Shown piece after piece: positions 55,645 to 64,000 of a stretch of DNA of 64,000 nt. The stretch comes from Flexithrix dorotheae DSM 6795. Its GTDB lineage: Bacteria > Bacteroidota > Bacteroidia > Cytophagales > Flammeovirgaceae. The DNA lies in NCBI RefSeq assembly GCF_000379765.1, contig NZ_KB903476.1, positions 372,204 through 436,203 of the forward strand. The letters run 5' to 3'. The notes under the pieces were generated by a model. It was not told the DNA's origin, did no database searches, and was given only the letters and a program-made list of their open reading frames with translations. The translations under genes and the position numbers were made by a program. Position 1 is the first letter of the stretch, and each line of letters begins with the position of its first letter.

Positions 55645-56667
55645 TTGAAAACACAAGTTTTATCTGGCTATCAACCAATTAAAGGATTGAAGTTTTTGGC
55701 CTTCGTTTCTTTGGGATTTGTATTACTTTATCTTGCCTTTAAGGACCAGGATCTTTCCGAGGTTTTCAACCAACTGAAATCTGCCAATTATTTTTGGGCT
55801 ATTCCTGTATTTGTTGTTTCTCTTTTTAGTCATATTATCAGGACCATCAGGTGGCAAATGCTCATGAAACCACTTGGCTACAGGCCCGGAATAAAAAACA
55901 GTTTATATGCCTTAATGTGTGGATACCTGGTAAATTATGCTGTACCCAGACTTGGGGAAGTAACAAGATGTGCACTGCTCAACAAAACCAATAATGTCCC
56001 TTTCAAACCACTTTTTGGGACTGTGGTCACTGAAAGAGCTATAGACATATTATGCCTGTTAATATTGATTTTCATTGTTACTCTTATGGAATTCAGTACC
56101 ATTTCAGGGTATTGCTATGAAATTATCTTTCTACCACTTTACTCCCATTTCCTTTCCACTTTACCTGGAATTACCACCATTTTAATCTTAGGTCTACTTT
56201 CCAGCATCATGTTATTTGCAGTCTTTTTAATTTTTAAAAACAGGATCAAAACCAGTCCTGTTTTTAAAAGAATCATACAATTTCTGCAACAAATATGGAT
56301 AGGGATAGCCTCTGTTGCCAAAGTAGAAAAAAAGTGGTTGTTCATCACTATTACCATTACCATCTGGGTAACCTATCTTTTAACTACATACCTGTGGTTT
56401 TTTGCTTTTGAAGAAACAAAAGGGCTTACCCTTGGAGCCGGGCTATTTTTTATGGTAATGGGCAGTATAGGGAAATCTCTGCCAATCCAAGGTGGAGGCA
56501 TGGGCGCCTATCATTATTTGATTACCCAGGCAGTTTTGCTTTATGGGGTCGGAGAGGTTTATGGCAATGCATTATCCATAGTCGTACATGGATTCCAGAC
56601 CGCTTTCTACCTGGTGCTCGGAGGAATAAGTTTTTTTATAATTTCACTTAAAAAACAGACCATATAA
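55645..56667 (+). CDS. flippase-like/lysylphosphatidylglycerol synthase TM-region protein
   Basis: A 340-residue polytopic membrane protein (about eight helices) of the UPF0104/AglD-like family. Landmarks are NYFWAIPVFVVSLFSHIIRT, RWQMLMKPLGYRPGIKNSLY, GYLVNYAVPRLGEVTRCALL and FFMVMGSIGKSLPIQGGGMG then AYHYL. It lacks the C-terminal lysyl-transferase domain of MprF, so it more likely moves lipids or lipid-linked sugars. The start is TTG at 55645; no ATG precedes the first helix. It ends at a bidirectional terminator. Confidence 0.88.
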   Translation: MKTQVLSGYQPIKGLKFLAFVSLGFVLLYLAFKDQDLSEVFNQLKSANYFWAIPVFVVSLFSHIIRTIRWQMLMKPLGYRPGIKNSLYALMCGYLVNYAVPRLGEVTRCALLNKTNNVPFKPLFGTVVTERAIDILCLLILIFIVTLMEFSTISGYCYEIIFLPLYSHFLSTLPGITTILILGLLSSIMLFAVFLIFKNRIKTSPVFKRIIQFLQQIWIGIASVAKVEKKWLFITITITIWVTYLLTTYLWFFAFEETKGLTLGAGLFFMVMGSIGKSLPIQGGGMGAYHYLITQAVLLYGVGEVYGNALSIVVHGFQTAFYLVLGGISFFIISLKKQTI

Positions 56668-56668
56668 A

Positions 56669-56703
56669 AAAACGGACTTACCGATAGTCGATAAGTCCGT
56701 TTT
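56669..56703. terminator. bidirectional terminator
   Basis: A perfect 12-bp stem AAAACGGACTTA (56669-56680) with TAAGTCCGTTTT (56692-56703) lies between the convergent flippase-like gene and the small minus-strand gene. Confidence 0.85.
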
Positions 56704-56734
56704 GGTAATAAAGAAGTTAATATATATCGTGTTT

Positions 56735-56920
56735 TTAGTTAGCTCTTACAAAGTGGTAACTTAATTCCTGATAGTGACCAAAAAAATTGGTTTCACACCA
56801 AATTTTCAGATCTTTAACTTCCTCCCCGATCAGATGATCAATTGCTTTTACTAATTCTCTTTCAAATAATTTCACATCAAAACTAACTTTTTCGAGGATT
56901 GTTTTACTGTATTCGAGCAT
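56735..56920 (-). CDS. small conserved protein of unknown function
   Basis: A 61-residue soluble protein beginning MLEYSKTILEKVSFDVKLFE, continuing with acidic helices (RELVKAIDHLIGEEVKDLK) and an aromatic C-terminus (CETNFFGHYQEL). I recognise the pattern EYSKTxLxKVSFDxxLFxKELxKA from short proteins widespread in Cytophagales, which supports it as a real gene despite its size; this is from memory, not a search. It has its own terminator downstream. No function is known. Confidence 0.65.
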   Translation of the reverse strand: MLEYSKTILEKVSFDVKLFERELVKAIDHLIGEEVKDLKIWCETNFFGHYQELSYHFVRAN

Positions 56921-57054
56921 AGGGCTGGTTTAATTTGTTGGTAAAAAAAAATTAATTTAGTTTACGGGTGCCTAAGGCAAAAGTTGGGCAATTTTATGTT
57001 AAAAATTCACAAATTTCGATCAGAAGTATCTGTTCCATTGGACTAAATTATTTT

Positions 57055-58647
57055 ATGATGATCAGGCTGACGCTACTTATCTTTTTTTCAAGCTTTGTCT
57101 TTACTTTGTTTGCACAATCTTCAGAAGTGCCCAAATCTCCTGAAAGAGCAGAAGGCAGTGGTCCGTATAAGCAGCTCATCATCCAGGGAGTAACCTTAAT
57201 AAATGGAGCAGGTTCACCGCCAATTGGTCCAGTTGATGTGATCGTTGAACAGAATAAGATTAAGGATATAAAAGTGGTGGGATATCCCGGAGTACCAATT
57301 GACGAAAAAAAACGGGAGAAATACGATAGTGATGCCGAAATTCTGGAGGCCGAAGGGATGTATTTATTACCTGGGTTTATTGATATGCACGGTCATATTG
57401 GTGGCAAGAGCCAGGGCACAAGTGCAGAATATGTTTTTAAATTGTGGATGGCTCACGGGATCACCACCATCAGGGATCCCTCTGCAGGAAATGGATTGGA
57501 ATGGACCCTCGAACATAAAAAGAAAAGTGAGCAGAATACCATCACAGCTCCAAGAATAGAAGCTTATTCTTATTTTGGCCAGGGCAGTAAAAGTGCCATT
57601 TCAAATCCGAAAATGGCCAGGGCCTGGGTACAGGAGATTGCGAAAAAAGGAGCCGATGGAATTAAGTTTTTTGGGGCCCGTCCGGATATTATGGAAGCGG
57701 CCCTTTCAGAGGCAAAAATATTAGGATTAAGATCGGCTTGTCACCATGCACAAACTGATGTGGCCTGGCTGAATGTGCTTAATACCGCTAAAATGGGATT
57801 AACTTCCATGGAACACTGGTATGGATTGCCTGAGGCGCTTTTTACAGATAAAACTATTCAAAATTATCCCCTGGATTATAACTACCAAAACGAACAACAC
57901 AGGTTTGGCGAAGCAGGTAAACTATGGAAGCAGGCAGCCCCTCCTTATTCTGAAAAATGGAATAAAGTGATGGATGAATTAATCTCACTCGATTTTACCA
58001 TCGATCCGACTTTTAATATTTACGAAGCGAACAGAGACCTGATGAGAGCAAGGTTGGCAGAATGGCACTCTGATTATACTTTACCTTCGCTTTGGAGATT
58101 TTATCAACCCAGTAGAATCTCACATGGGTCTCACTGGCACTATTGGGGCACTGAAGAGGAGGTAACCTGGAAAGAAAATTACAAGCTTTGGATGACTTTT
58201 GTAAATGAGTATAAAAACAGAGGAGGAAGAGTAACCACAGGCTCGGATTCCGGGTTTATTTTTCAATTATATGGTTTCGCTTATATAAGGGAATTAGAAC
58301 TGCTTCGGGAAGCAGGTTTTCATCCATTGGAGGTTATCAGGGCTGCCACTTTAAAAGGAGCAGAAGCGTTGGGAAGAGACCAGGAAATCGGATCTATTGA
58401 AATTGGAAAACTTGCGGATATGATCATTATAGAGGAGAATCCTTTGCAAAACTTAAAAGTTTTATATGGAACTGGTGCCATTAAGTTGAATGAAAATAAT
58501 GAAGTAACAAGAGTTGGAGGGGTAAAATACACAATTAAAGATGGAATTATTTACGATGCAAAAAAATTACTTTCGGATGTAAAAAAAATAGTAGATCAGG
58601 CAAAAGAAGAAGAAGAATTCATTTTAAAGCAACCGGGTATAAAATAA
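57055..58647 (+). CDS. exported amidohydrolase-family metalloenzyme
   Basis: A 530-residue protein. I start at the ATG at 57055 because MIRLTLLIFFSSFVFTLFAQ is a signal peptide; an upstream ATG at 56968 would add 29 unlikely residues. The metal site is formed by HxH in GFIDMHGHIGG (about residues 112-122), a lysine in GADGIKFFG, histidines in ACHHAQTD and MEHWYG, and the aspartate in TTGSDSGF, the amidohydrolase superfamily pattern. The substrate is unknown; imidazolonepropionase- or dipeptidase-like members occur in this group. It is a single gene. Confidence 0.88.
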   Translation: MMIRLTLLIFFSSFVFTLFAQSSEVPKSPERAEGSGPYKQLIIQGVTLINGAGSPPIGPVDVIVEQNKIKDIKVVGYPGVPIDEKKREKYDSDAEILEAEGMYLLPGFIDMHGHIGGKSQGTSAEYVFKLWMAHGITTIRDPSAGNGLEWTLEHKKKSEQNTITAPRIEAYSYFGQGSKSAISNPKMARAWVQEIAKKGADGIKFFGARPDIMEAALSEAKILGLRSACHHAQTDVAWLNVLNTAKMGLTSMEHWYGLPEALFTDKTIQNYPLDYNYQNEQHRFGEAGKLWKQAAPPYSEKWNKVMDELISLDFTIDPTFNIYEANRDLMRARLAEWHSDYTLPSLWRFYQPSRISHGSHWHYWGTEEEVTWKENYKLWMTFVNEYKNRGGRVTTGSDSGFIFQLYGFAYIRELELLREAGFHPLEVIRAATLKGAEALGRDQEIGSIEIGKLADMIIIEENPLQNLKVLYGTGAIKLNENNEVTRVGGVKYTIKDGIIYDAKKLLSDVKKIVDQAKEEEEFILKQPGIK

Positions 58648-58750
58648 AAAAATGTTAAATTAGAACGATTTTATTAATAATGGTTTTAATGGCATTGGTA
58701 CTCAATCTATTGAAATAGCAACCAAAATCAAATTCCAATAATTTCCACGG

Positions 58751-60028
58751 ATGGAATCAGTAAAGAACTCGATAATAGAAGACGCTAAAACATTTGCACT
58801 TCGTATTTTACAGGACGAAACGCCTAAAAATCTCGAATATCACAATGCGGAACACACGGAAGAAGTCGTAACCGCTGCGATTGAAATTGGGAATGCAAAC
58901 GGCTTGAATGAAGAGGAGATGGAAATTTTGCAACTTGCAGCTTGGTTTCACGATACGGGTCATAGCAAAAGGGTGAACGGACATGAGGAAGAAAGCCAGA
59001 CCATTGCAGAAAATTTCCTTCAATCTACCAGCTATCCAGTAGAAAAGCTATCAAGGGTAAAAAGTGCGATTAAAGCCACAAAAATGCCTCAATCTCCTCA
59101 AAATTTAGTGGAAGAGGTACTTTGTGATGCAGACTTGGCTCACCTGGGGAAAAAAGGGTTTATGGGTAAGATGGCCTCCTTAAGAAATGAATGGCATTCT
59201 CTGGGCAGCATAGATTTTAATGACGAGGAGTGGTACAATTACAATCTAAAATTTATTGATGAACATAATTATTTTACTGAATACGGTAAAACCAACTTAC
59301 AACCCAGAAAGAAAAAGAACTCCAAGAAAATAAAAAAGAAACTAAAGGAGCTGAATGAAAAAAAGGACGATTTCCTTGTACAGGAATTAGGGGTAGACGC
59401 CCGGGAGTTGAAAACTTTGAAGAAGAAGCTTCAAAAAGTACAGGGCAGGCCTGAGAGAGGGATAGAAACCATGTTCAGAACCACTTCACGAAATCATGTA
59501 GATTTTAGTTCAATGGCTGATAGTAAAGCCAATATCATGATTTCAGTGAATTCTATTATTATCACCATTATTATTGGTGTACTCATGAGAAAACTGGATA
59601 GTAATCCGCACCTTATTATCCCTACTGTTATTCTTCTTATAGTTTGTTTAACCTCCATTGTATTTGCCATTTTAGCCACCAGACCAAATGTAACTTCGGG
59701 AAAGTTTAAAGAGGAAGATATTCGGAATAAAAAGGCAAACCTGCTATTTTTTGGAAACTTTCACAAAATGAAACTTTCGGATTTTGAATGGGGAATGCGG
59801 GAATTGATAAATGACAGCGATTATTTATACGGAAGCATGATTCGTGACATTTATTTTCTTGGGGCAGTTCTGGGTAAAAAATATCATTATCTACGAATAG
59901 CTTATACCATATTTATGTTTGGGCTAATCATTGCTTCCATTGCCTTTGTAGTGGCTACTTTTATGTACAATCAGGGACTTACCACCCCTCCTATTGACCC
60001 CTCTGATATTATTGAAGACACGTTCTAA
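58751..60028 (+). CDS. HD-domain hydrolase fused to a Pycsar-effector (PycTM) membrane domain
   Basis: A 425-residue fusion. Residues 10-150 are an HD phosphohydrolase with all ligands: the leading His in EYHNAEHTEEVV, HD in AAWFHDTGHSKR, NGHEEES, and the last Asp in CDADLAHLG. A highly basic, helical linker (about 185-230) leads into a domain matching PycTM (DUF5706, PF18967 from memory). Its parts are FSSMADSKANIMISVNSIII, three hydrophobic segments, NLLFFGNFHKM and VLGKKYHYLRIAYTIFMFGL. PycTM domains are the membrane-damaging effectors of cyclic-pyrimidine antiphage systems. No pyrimidine cyclase gene is adjacent. It ends at a terminator. The HD half could degrade the signalling nucleotide; this is inference. 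Confidence 0.85.
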   Translation: MESVKNSIIEDAKTFALRILQDETPKNLEYHNAEHTEEVVTAAIEIGNANGLNEEEMEILQLAAWFHDTGHSKRVNGHEEESQTIAENFLQSTSYPVEKLSRVKSAIKATKMPQSPQNLVEEVLCDADLAHLGKKGFMGKMASLRNEWHSLGSIDFNDEEWYNYNLKFIDEHNYFTEYGKTNLQPRKKKNSKKIKKKLKELNEKKDDFLVQELGVDARELKTLKKKLQKVQGRPERGIETMFRTTSRNHVDFSSMADSKANIMISVNSIIITIIIGVLMRKLDSNPHLIIPTVILLIVCLTSIVFAILATRPNVTSGKFKEEDIRNKKANLLFFGNFHKMKLSDFEWGMRELINDSDYLYGSMIRDIYFLGAVLGKKYHYLRIAYTIFMFGLIIASIAFVVATFMYNQGLTTPPIDPSDIIEDTF

Positions 60029-60041
60029 CTCTTATAAAATA

Positions 60042-60072
60042 AAAAGCTACACTAAAAATTAGCGTAGCTTTT
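60042..60072. terminator. bidirectional terminator
   Basis: A 14-bp stem with one mismatch (60042-60055 with 60059-60072), with A- and T-rich ends, separates the convergent HD-PycTM and oxidoreductase genes. Confidence 0.8.
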
Positions 60073-60090
60073 ATGGTATTAACCTCAAAA

Positions 60091-61719
60091 TTAAATTGTA
60101 ATAAAATCACATTGGTTGATTTCCTCTTCCGTTACATTTATTATTTTTTTGGCATCAGCATCCCACTCTATTTTCCTTCCTAATTTAAATGCCAATGTAG
60201 TCATGTGGGCTGAAATGGCTTCTTCAAATCCCTCCTCAATTCCGCAACTTACTTTAGTCCCATTTCGAATACCACTTAACCACTCTCTGATATGCAGGTG
60301 AGTAGAATCAACTCTTTTTCCATTTCTATAAGTAAATAACAATCCCTTATTAGCAAAATATTTGGCTGTGGCAGAGGTTACGCCATCAACTCCATTTGCC
60401 ATTGGATTATAAGAATATAATGGCACTTCCGGATCAATCATTTTATCCTTAATCATTTCTTTATACCTGGTAGATCTTGGATCGGCATGAACAGTAATTG
60501 TATTTCCAAGAAGCTCCAGAGTAGCATCATGGCCCATTAAGAGGGTATTCCTTCCTCCAAACTGATTGCCCAAAGTGGCACTATACATAAAAGTAAAACC
60601 TTTTTCTTTTCCCTTTTCCTGTGAAGTACCCATTTGGAAATCTGGATATTCCATTACCACATGATAAACATCCGGTACATCCCGGCCATCTTTATGCGTA
60701 TAAATTCCTCCCGAGGCAGTGGCAGATTTAGGGATTCCCATTCTGAAAAGACAGTTGATCCTGTCGTAATCATGGGTTAATAAATCTCCAGCCAAACCAG
60801 AGCCATATTCCCACCACTTTCTCCATCGGAAGAAATGTTCTTTATTAAAAGGAATTTGAGGGGCATTTCCTAAAAACTGCTGCCAGTCGATGGTTTCAGG
60901 GCTGGCCTTCTCATGAATATTGTATTGCCAGGCACCATTATCGGAATTTCTGTTGGTACATGCCTGAACGAGGGAAACGTGCCCCAGAACATTTTTCCTC
61001 AACACATCCCGAGCCGTCACAAAACTCTGGGTCTGCCGATGCTGATGACCAACCTGAAATACAATTCCGGAAGTTTTTACAGCATCATAAAGTTCATAAG
61101 TTTCATTTACTTTATGTGTCATACATTTTTCCACATAAACATGTTTACCAGCCCTTGCGGCATCTATGGAAATCGGGGCATGCCAGTGGTCGGGTGTTGC
61201 AATGATTACTCCGTCAATATCCGGACTGGCAAGCATTTCCTGATAGGTTCCAAAACGTTTGGGTTTATTGTCATCTGTTGTCACCGTATCCAAAGCTTCT
61301 TCTGCACGGACATCAAAAAGATCACACACACCAGTAAATCTCACATTTAGATTTTCCTGTTCCATAAAATCTTTTAACCTGGTATCATTGGGATTTTCTA
61401 GGGCAGACTTTTGCAGTTTTTCTTTTTCTGATCTGGCCATAAAACCAGCCGCCTTCACCAATTGCTTTCCTCTAATTCCATAACCTATAATCCCAAGTCG
61501 GACAGGATCACCTGCCATTGGCCCCGTTGGGGGTGGAGTAGAAGCATCAATATTGAGTTCTCTAAGGATGCTGTTTTTTAAATTTTGATCGTAAGCATTT
61601 TTTTTAGAAGTACTGAAAGCCAAAGCACCCAATACTGGAACCGCAGCCAATCCTTTGATCAGGTCTCTTCTGCCAATTCCCTTTTTTTCACTATTATTTA
61701 AATTATTATTATTTTCCAT
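60091..61719 (-). CDS. Tat-exported Gfo/Idh/MocA-family oxidoreductase
   Basis: A 542-residue NAD(P)-dependent oxidoreductase. The N-terminus IGRRDLIKGLAAVPVLGALA is a twin-arginine signal (RRDLIK then a hydrophobic stretch), so it is probably folded with its cofactor and exported. The Rossmann part includes RLGIIGYGIRGKQLVKAAGF and DIDGVIIATPDHWHAPISID then AARAGKHVYVEKCM, with the catalytic-type Lys in EKCMTHK. The substrate is probably a sugar or sugar acid. It is followed upstream in the operon order by the DoxX gene (91 bases away), a pairing common in Bacteroidota. Confidence 0.92.
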   Translation of the reverse strand: MENNNNLNNSEKKGIGRRDLIKGLAAVPVLGALAFSTSKKNAYDQNLKNSILRELNIDASTPPPTGPMAGDPVRLGIIGYGIRGKQLVKAAGFMARSEKEKLQKSALENPNDTRLKDFMEQENLNVRFTGVCDLFDVRAEEALDTVTTDDNKPKRFGTYQEMLASPDIDGVIIATPDHWHAPISIDAARAGKHVYVEKCMTHKVNETYELYDAVKTSGIVFQVGHQHRQTQSFVTARDVLRKNVLGHVSLVQACTNRNSDNGAWQYNIHEKASPETIDWQQFLGNAPQIPFNKEHFFRWRKWWEYGSGLAGDLLTHDYDRINCLFRMGIPKSATASGGIYTHKDGRDVPDVYHVVMEYPDFQMGTSQEKGKEKGFTFMYSATLGNQFGGRNTLLMGHDATLELLGNTITVHADPRSTRYKEMIKDKMIDPEVPLYSYNPMANGVDGVTSATAKYFANKGLLFTYRNGKRVDSTHLHIREWLSGIRNGTKVSCGIEEGFEEAISAHMTTLAFKLGRKIEWDADAKKIINVTEEEINQCDFITI

Positions 61720-61810
61720 GATTAGTCGGTAGTTGATTTTTTTTTTAATCGAAATTTTAAAATGATAATCTCTCAGGTTTGAAAAAATCCAAACTGAATT
61801 AACCTAGTGG

Positions 61811-62359
61811 CTAGGCAGCTTCTTTTTCTAACTCTTCATTTTCAACCGGTTCTACAGATTTTCCCCTGGACAATGCAATTAACCTGTCCAGACCAATTTG
61901 TAATCCGGTAGGGAATACTGCCAAAACAATTAGCGCAAAAATTTCAATTAAGTTTTTGTTTACAATGAGGTAACTACCTTCGCTGGGAAGAGCATACTTT
62001 AATCCGATAAACGGAGGATGTGAAAGGTAATACAAACTTAGCAGTATTGCTCCTGCAATTGCAGCTACCTTATTGAATAACCCAAGAATTAATCCGAGGC
62101 CAATGGCAATTAGTCCCCATATATTTAGAAAATCAACAACATTAAGCACAGCGGGATTGCTGGCGAGATCGAAGAAAAACTGGGAAAAAATTCCTTTAGA
62201 ATCCATGAGGAATGGACCAGCCGACCAGGATGGATTATATAATTTGACTACACCTTCGTACAACAGATGCCAGCCTATCAGCATCCTTAAAATTACTAAT
62301 GCGGTAACCTGACCATTGGTATAATTTAAAGTTGCCGCTTTCTTTAATTCTGTTTTCAT
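61811..62359 (-). CDS. DoxX-family membrane protein
   Basis: A 182-residue protein with four membrane helices. DoxX features include ILRMLIGWHLLYEGVVKLYN near the N-terminus, IWGLIAIGLGLILGLFNKVA in the third helix region and an acidic tail (VENEELEKEAA). DoxX relatives act in thiosulfate:quinone oxidoreduction or in unclear redox roles. It is the first gene of a two-gene unit with the exported oxidoreductase, suggesting that it links that enzyme to the respiratory membrane. This is inference from position. Confidence 0.88.
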   Translation of the reverse strand: MKTELKKAATLNYTNGQVTALVILRMLIGWHLLYEGVVKLYNPSWSAGPFLMDSKGIFSQFFFDLASNPAVLNVVDFLNIWGLIAIGLGLILGLFNKVAAIAGAILLSLYYLSHPPFIGLKYALPSEGSYLIVNKNLIEIFALIVLAVFPTGLQIGLDRLIALSRGKSVEPVENEELEKEAA

Positions 62360-62737
62360 AGAATTGGGAGTTTTGTTTTATTGGTAATAATTTGAGATTT
62401 TCTAAGGCAGAAAATGCTAGTGAAATTAGAAATGAATAAGAAACTGAACTCAGGTAAAATTCAGTAATACTCCTTTAAAAAAGGATGACTGGCGTCATGA
62501 AAGATTTTGATACTAATCAAATATAAAAATTTTAATGATACTTTTCTAATATAAAATTGAATTTCTTAAAGAAATATTCTGTAAAACAGCCTCAATACTT
62601 TAAGAATAAATAAAAATAAAAAAGTCATTTTCTGAAAATTAATTTCAGAAAATGACTTTTCAAGCAACACTTCCTTTGCCTTTGAGGGAAAATCAATATT
62701 TCAGATCAATTCATACGAAAGAAAAACAATTTATTTC
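62360..62737. other. intergenic region before doxX and after hisC
   Basis: These 378 bases contain the hisC terminator at 62620-62660 and, closer to doxX, two short inverted repeats (CCTTT/AAAGG at 62472-62484 and ATGAC/GTCAT at 62485-62498) that could be an operator. The rest is AT-rich with no ORF or RNA I can support. Confidence 0.4.
62620..62660 (-). terminator. terminator of hisC
   Basis: A perfect 18-bp stem (62620-62637 with 62643-62660) with a 5-base loop and A/T-rich arms. It lies about 78 bases past the hisC stop on the minus strand and can also act on the opposite strand. Confidence 0.8.
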
Positions 62738-63847
62738 CTACAAGTTAATTAACACCATAACTTCTTCTAATTTTTCTACCAATAGTTCACATTCTTCTGG
62801 TGTTCCTATTGAAATTCTAAGGCAATGAGGCAATTGGAAAAACTTTAGAGGCCTCACAAACACTCCTCTCTGTAAAAGCTGTTCAAAAACCTGCCCCGCA
62901 GCTGCTTCCGTCCCAAAATCTACCATTACAAAGTTGCCAAAGGAGGGTGTAAACTTTAAGCCCATTGCTGCAAATTTTTCCTTATAAAAACGCATCCCAT
63001 TCAGGTTATTGGCAATGGTTTTTTGCAAAAATTCATCATCATCCAAAGCTCCAATTCCCGCTGCCTGCGCCACTATTGAAGGATCGAAAGTAAGTTTTAC
63101 CTTTAGCAGGGTAGCAACAATTTCCTCATGGGCAATGCCGTAACCTAATCGGACTCCAGCCAGTCCGTAGGCTTTTGAAAAGGTTCTTAGTGTGATGAGA
63201 TTTGGTAAATTATATTGAGTACTGTCGGGAAAATTATCAGTAAGGCTATTGGCAAACTCCGAATAAGCTTCGTCAACAATTATCAGAATATGGTCTGGAA
63301 CTTTTTTTACAAAATTATCCAGAGCATTCTGGCTGATAATAGTTCCGGTTGGGTTATTAGGATTACAAAGATAGATTGCCTTGGTTTTCGGGTTAATTTT
63401 TTCGGCAATGGCATCCAAATCAAATTTATATCCATCCCGCATTTCAGTCTGAATATATGGGATGTTATTTAATTTGGTCATCACATTAACTGCCACAAAT
63501 GAACCCTTAGAAGAAATCAGTTCATCTCCTGAGGAAAAAAAGGCCTTGAATATGGTGGATAAAATTCCATCAGAACCATTCCCTATAATGAGGTTTTCCG
63601 GCTGAGTATTTAGTCGCTTTGCTAATTTTATCCTAAGCGATACACTACTTGGTTCAGGGTAAAGATTAACTTTCCCCATAGCCTCTGTCATAGCTTCCAA
63701 TGCCTTTGGAGAAGGGCCAAAGTTATTTTCATTACTGCTAAGAATTGCTGTTCTTTTCAAATTTAATCCTTCAAATACATTATTGACGGACTTGCCTGGT
63801 TTATAGCTTTCTACAGCAGCTATGTTTTCAGGTAATTTTATCTTCAT
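62738..63847 (-). CDS. hisC: histidinol-phosphate aminotransferase
   Basis: A 369-residue fold-type I PLP enzyme that transaminates imidazole acetol phosphate in histidine synthesis. I start at the ATG at 63847; a TTG nine bases upstream adds three residues. Motifs: SSNENNFGPSPKALEAM (substrate and N-terminal arm), LIIGNGSDGILSTIFKAF, AIYLCNPNNPTGTIIS, IVDEAYSEFANSL, the PLP lysine in LRTFSKAYGLAGVRLGYGIA and the C-terminal arginine in LPHCLRISIGTPEE. Other his genes are not in the window. A broader aromatic aminotransferase role is possible. Confidence 0.88.
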   Translation of the reverse strand: MKIKLPENIAAVESYKPGKSVNNVFEGLNLKRTAILSSNENNFGPSPKALEAMTEAMGKVNLYPEPSSVSLRIKLAKRLNTQPENLIIGNGSDGILSTIFKAFFSSGDELISSKGSFVAVNVMTKLNNIPYIQTEMRDGYKFDLDAIAEKINPKTKAIYLCNPNNPTGTIISQNALDNFVKKVPDHILIIVDEAYSEFANSLTDNFPDSTQYNLPNLITLRTFSKAYGLAGVRLGYGIAHEEIVATLLKVKLTFDPSIVAQAAGIGALDDDEFLQKTIANNLNGMRFYKEKFAAMGLKFTPSFGNFVMVDFGTEAAAGQVFEQLLQRGVFVRPLKFFQLPHCLRISIGTPEECELLVEKLEEVMVLINL

Positions 63848-64000
63848 TACACTCAAATTATGCCCTAAAAAAAGAGTTTTTGTTAGACGGGAATAAAATT
63901 GTCTTTTCAGAATTTATCTCTCCAAATCCCTTCCAAAACTGCCATCTTTTTCCATTGTCTGACAATTCAGTAAAAATTCAACCTAAATAAGTCCCACTTG

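Noticed and set aside
58751-60028. complete Pycsar antiphage operon
   Set aside because: The effector-like domain is present, but there is no pyrimidine cyclase gene on either side, so a complete system is not supported.
60913-61350. 145-codon plus-strand ORF opposite the oxidoreductase
   Set aside because: Antisense to the conserved Gfo/Idh/MocA gene; no domain recognised.
1-64000. tRNA, rRNA, CRISPR arrays, insertion sequences, integrases
   Set aside because: Reading the intergenic regions on both strands showed no cloverleaf-like sequence, no regularly spaced repeats and no transposase or integrase motifs. A dedicated scan (tRNAscan-SE, CRISPR finder, ISfinder) would be needed to exclude weak cases.

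Overview
This is AT-rich chromosomal DNA from a Bacteroidota bacterium, most likely of the order Cytophagales. The indicators are a SusC/SusD transport pair with its usual lipoprotein companions, a FecR/ECF sigma pair of the Bacteroidetes type, a PCMD-domain protein, a MltD with LysM repeats, Bacteroidota-type AccD and SiaB-like proteins, many lipoprotein signal peptides ending in a cysteine, few Shine-Dalgarno sites, and promoter-like TTG/TAnnTTTG boxes. I see no rRNA, tRNA, CRISPR array, transposase or phage gene, so most of the window looks like stable chromosome. The genus cannot be named from sequence reading alone.

Layout. 1-5.6 kb: a truncated OmpA-like/TPR lipoprotein, a PspC-domain mini-protein, MltD, GatA and TatA. 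5.6-8.7 kb: the Nnr metabolite-repair enzyme, a lipoprotein and a SiaB-like kinase. 8.8-10.1 kb: the classical infC-rpmI-rplT translation operon; infC appears to start at a non-AUG codon. 10.3-23.2 kb: mixed single genes (macrodomain, HAMP/GAF coiled-coil protein, AlbA-type protein, PaaE-like reductase, agmatine deiminase, LytS-like kinase, an alpha/beta hydrolase lacking its nucleophile, thioesterase, phosphatase, RsmI-like methylase, patatin, beta-barrel, PCMD lipoprotein). 23.3-27.6 kb: a very large exported TPR-CHAT protein. 27.8-31.4 kb: a metallophosphoesterase, then an ECF sigma/anti-sigma pair running into gmk and nadD. 31.5-37.5 kb: glycosyltransferase 9, recO and a 1322-residue DUF4011-like SF1 helicase. 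37.5-39.4 kb: an ECF sigma gene and a frameshifted fecR. 39.9-43.3 kb: rodA, accD and a PKD lipoprotein. 44.3-51.7 kb: a four-gene SusC/SusD/zinc-metallohydrolase/DUF4302 import operon preceded by 960 bp of non-coding DNA with repeats and overlapping hairpins. 51.9-60.0 kb: a degenerate type ISP restriction-methylase-like protein, a receiver protein, a flippase-like membrane protein, a small conserved protein, an amidohydrolase, and an HD hydrolase fused to a Pycsar-effector-type membrane domain. 60.1-63.9 kb: a Tat-exported Gfo/Idh/MocA oxidoreductase with DoxX, and hisC.

How the genes relate. Housekeeping genes (translation, lipid synthesis, cell wall, NAD, DNA repair) alternate with surface nutrient import and signalling. 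Several single genes carry domains known from conflict systems: the CHAT protease, the DUF4011-like helicase, the type ISP-like protein without methylase motifs, and the HD-PycTM fusion. Each stands alone without the usual partner. The best candidate for an undescribed system is the type ISP-like protein at 51869-54925. It keeps the architecture and the specificity-side blocks of the family, has lost both methyltransferase signature motifs and the nuclease-helicase half, and carries an insertion of about 115 residues rich in predicted coiled coil.
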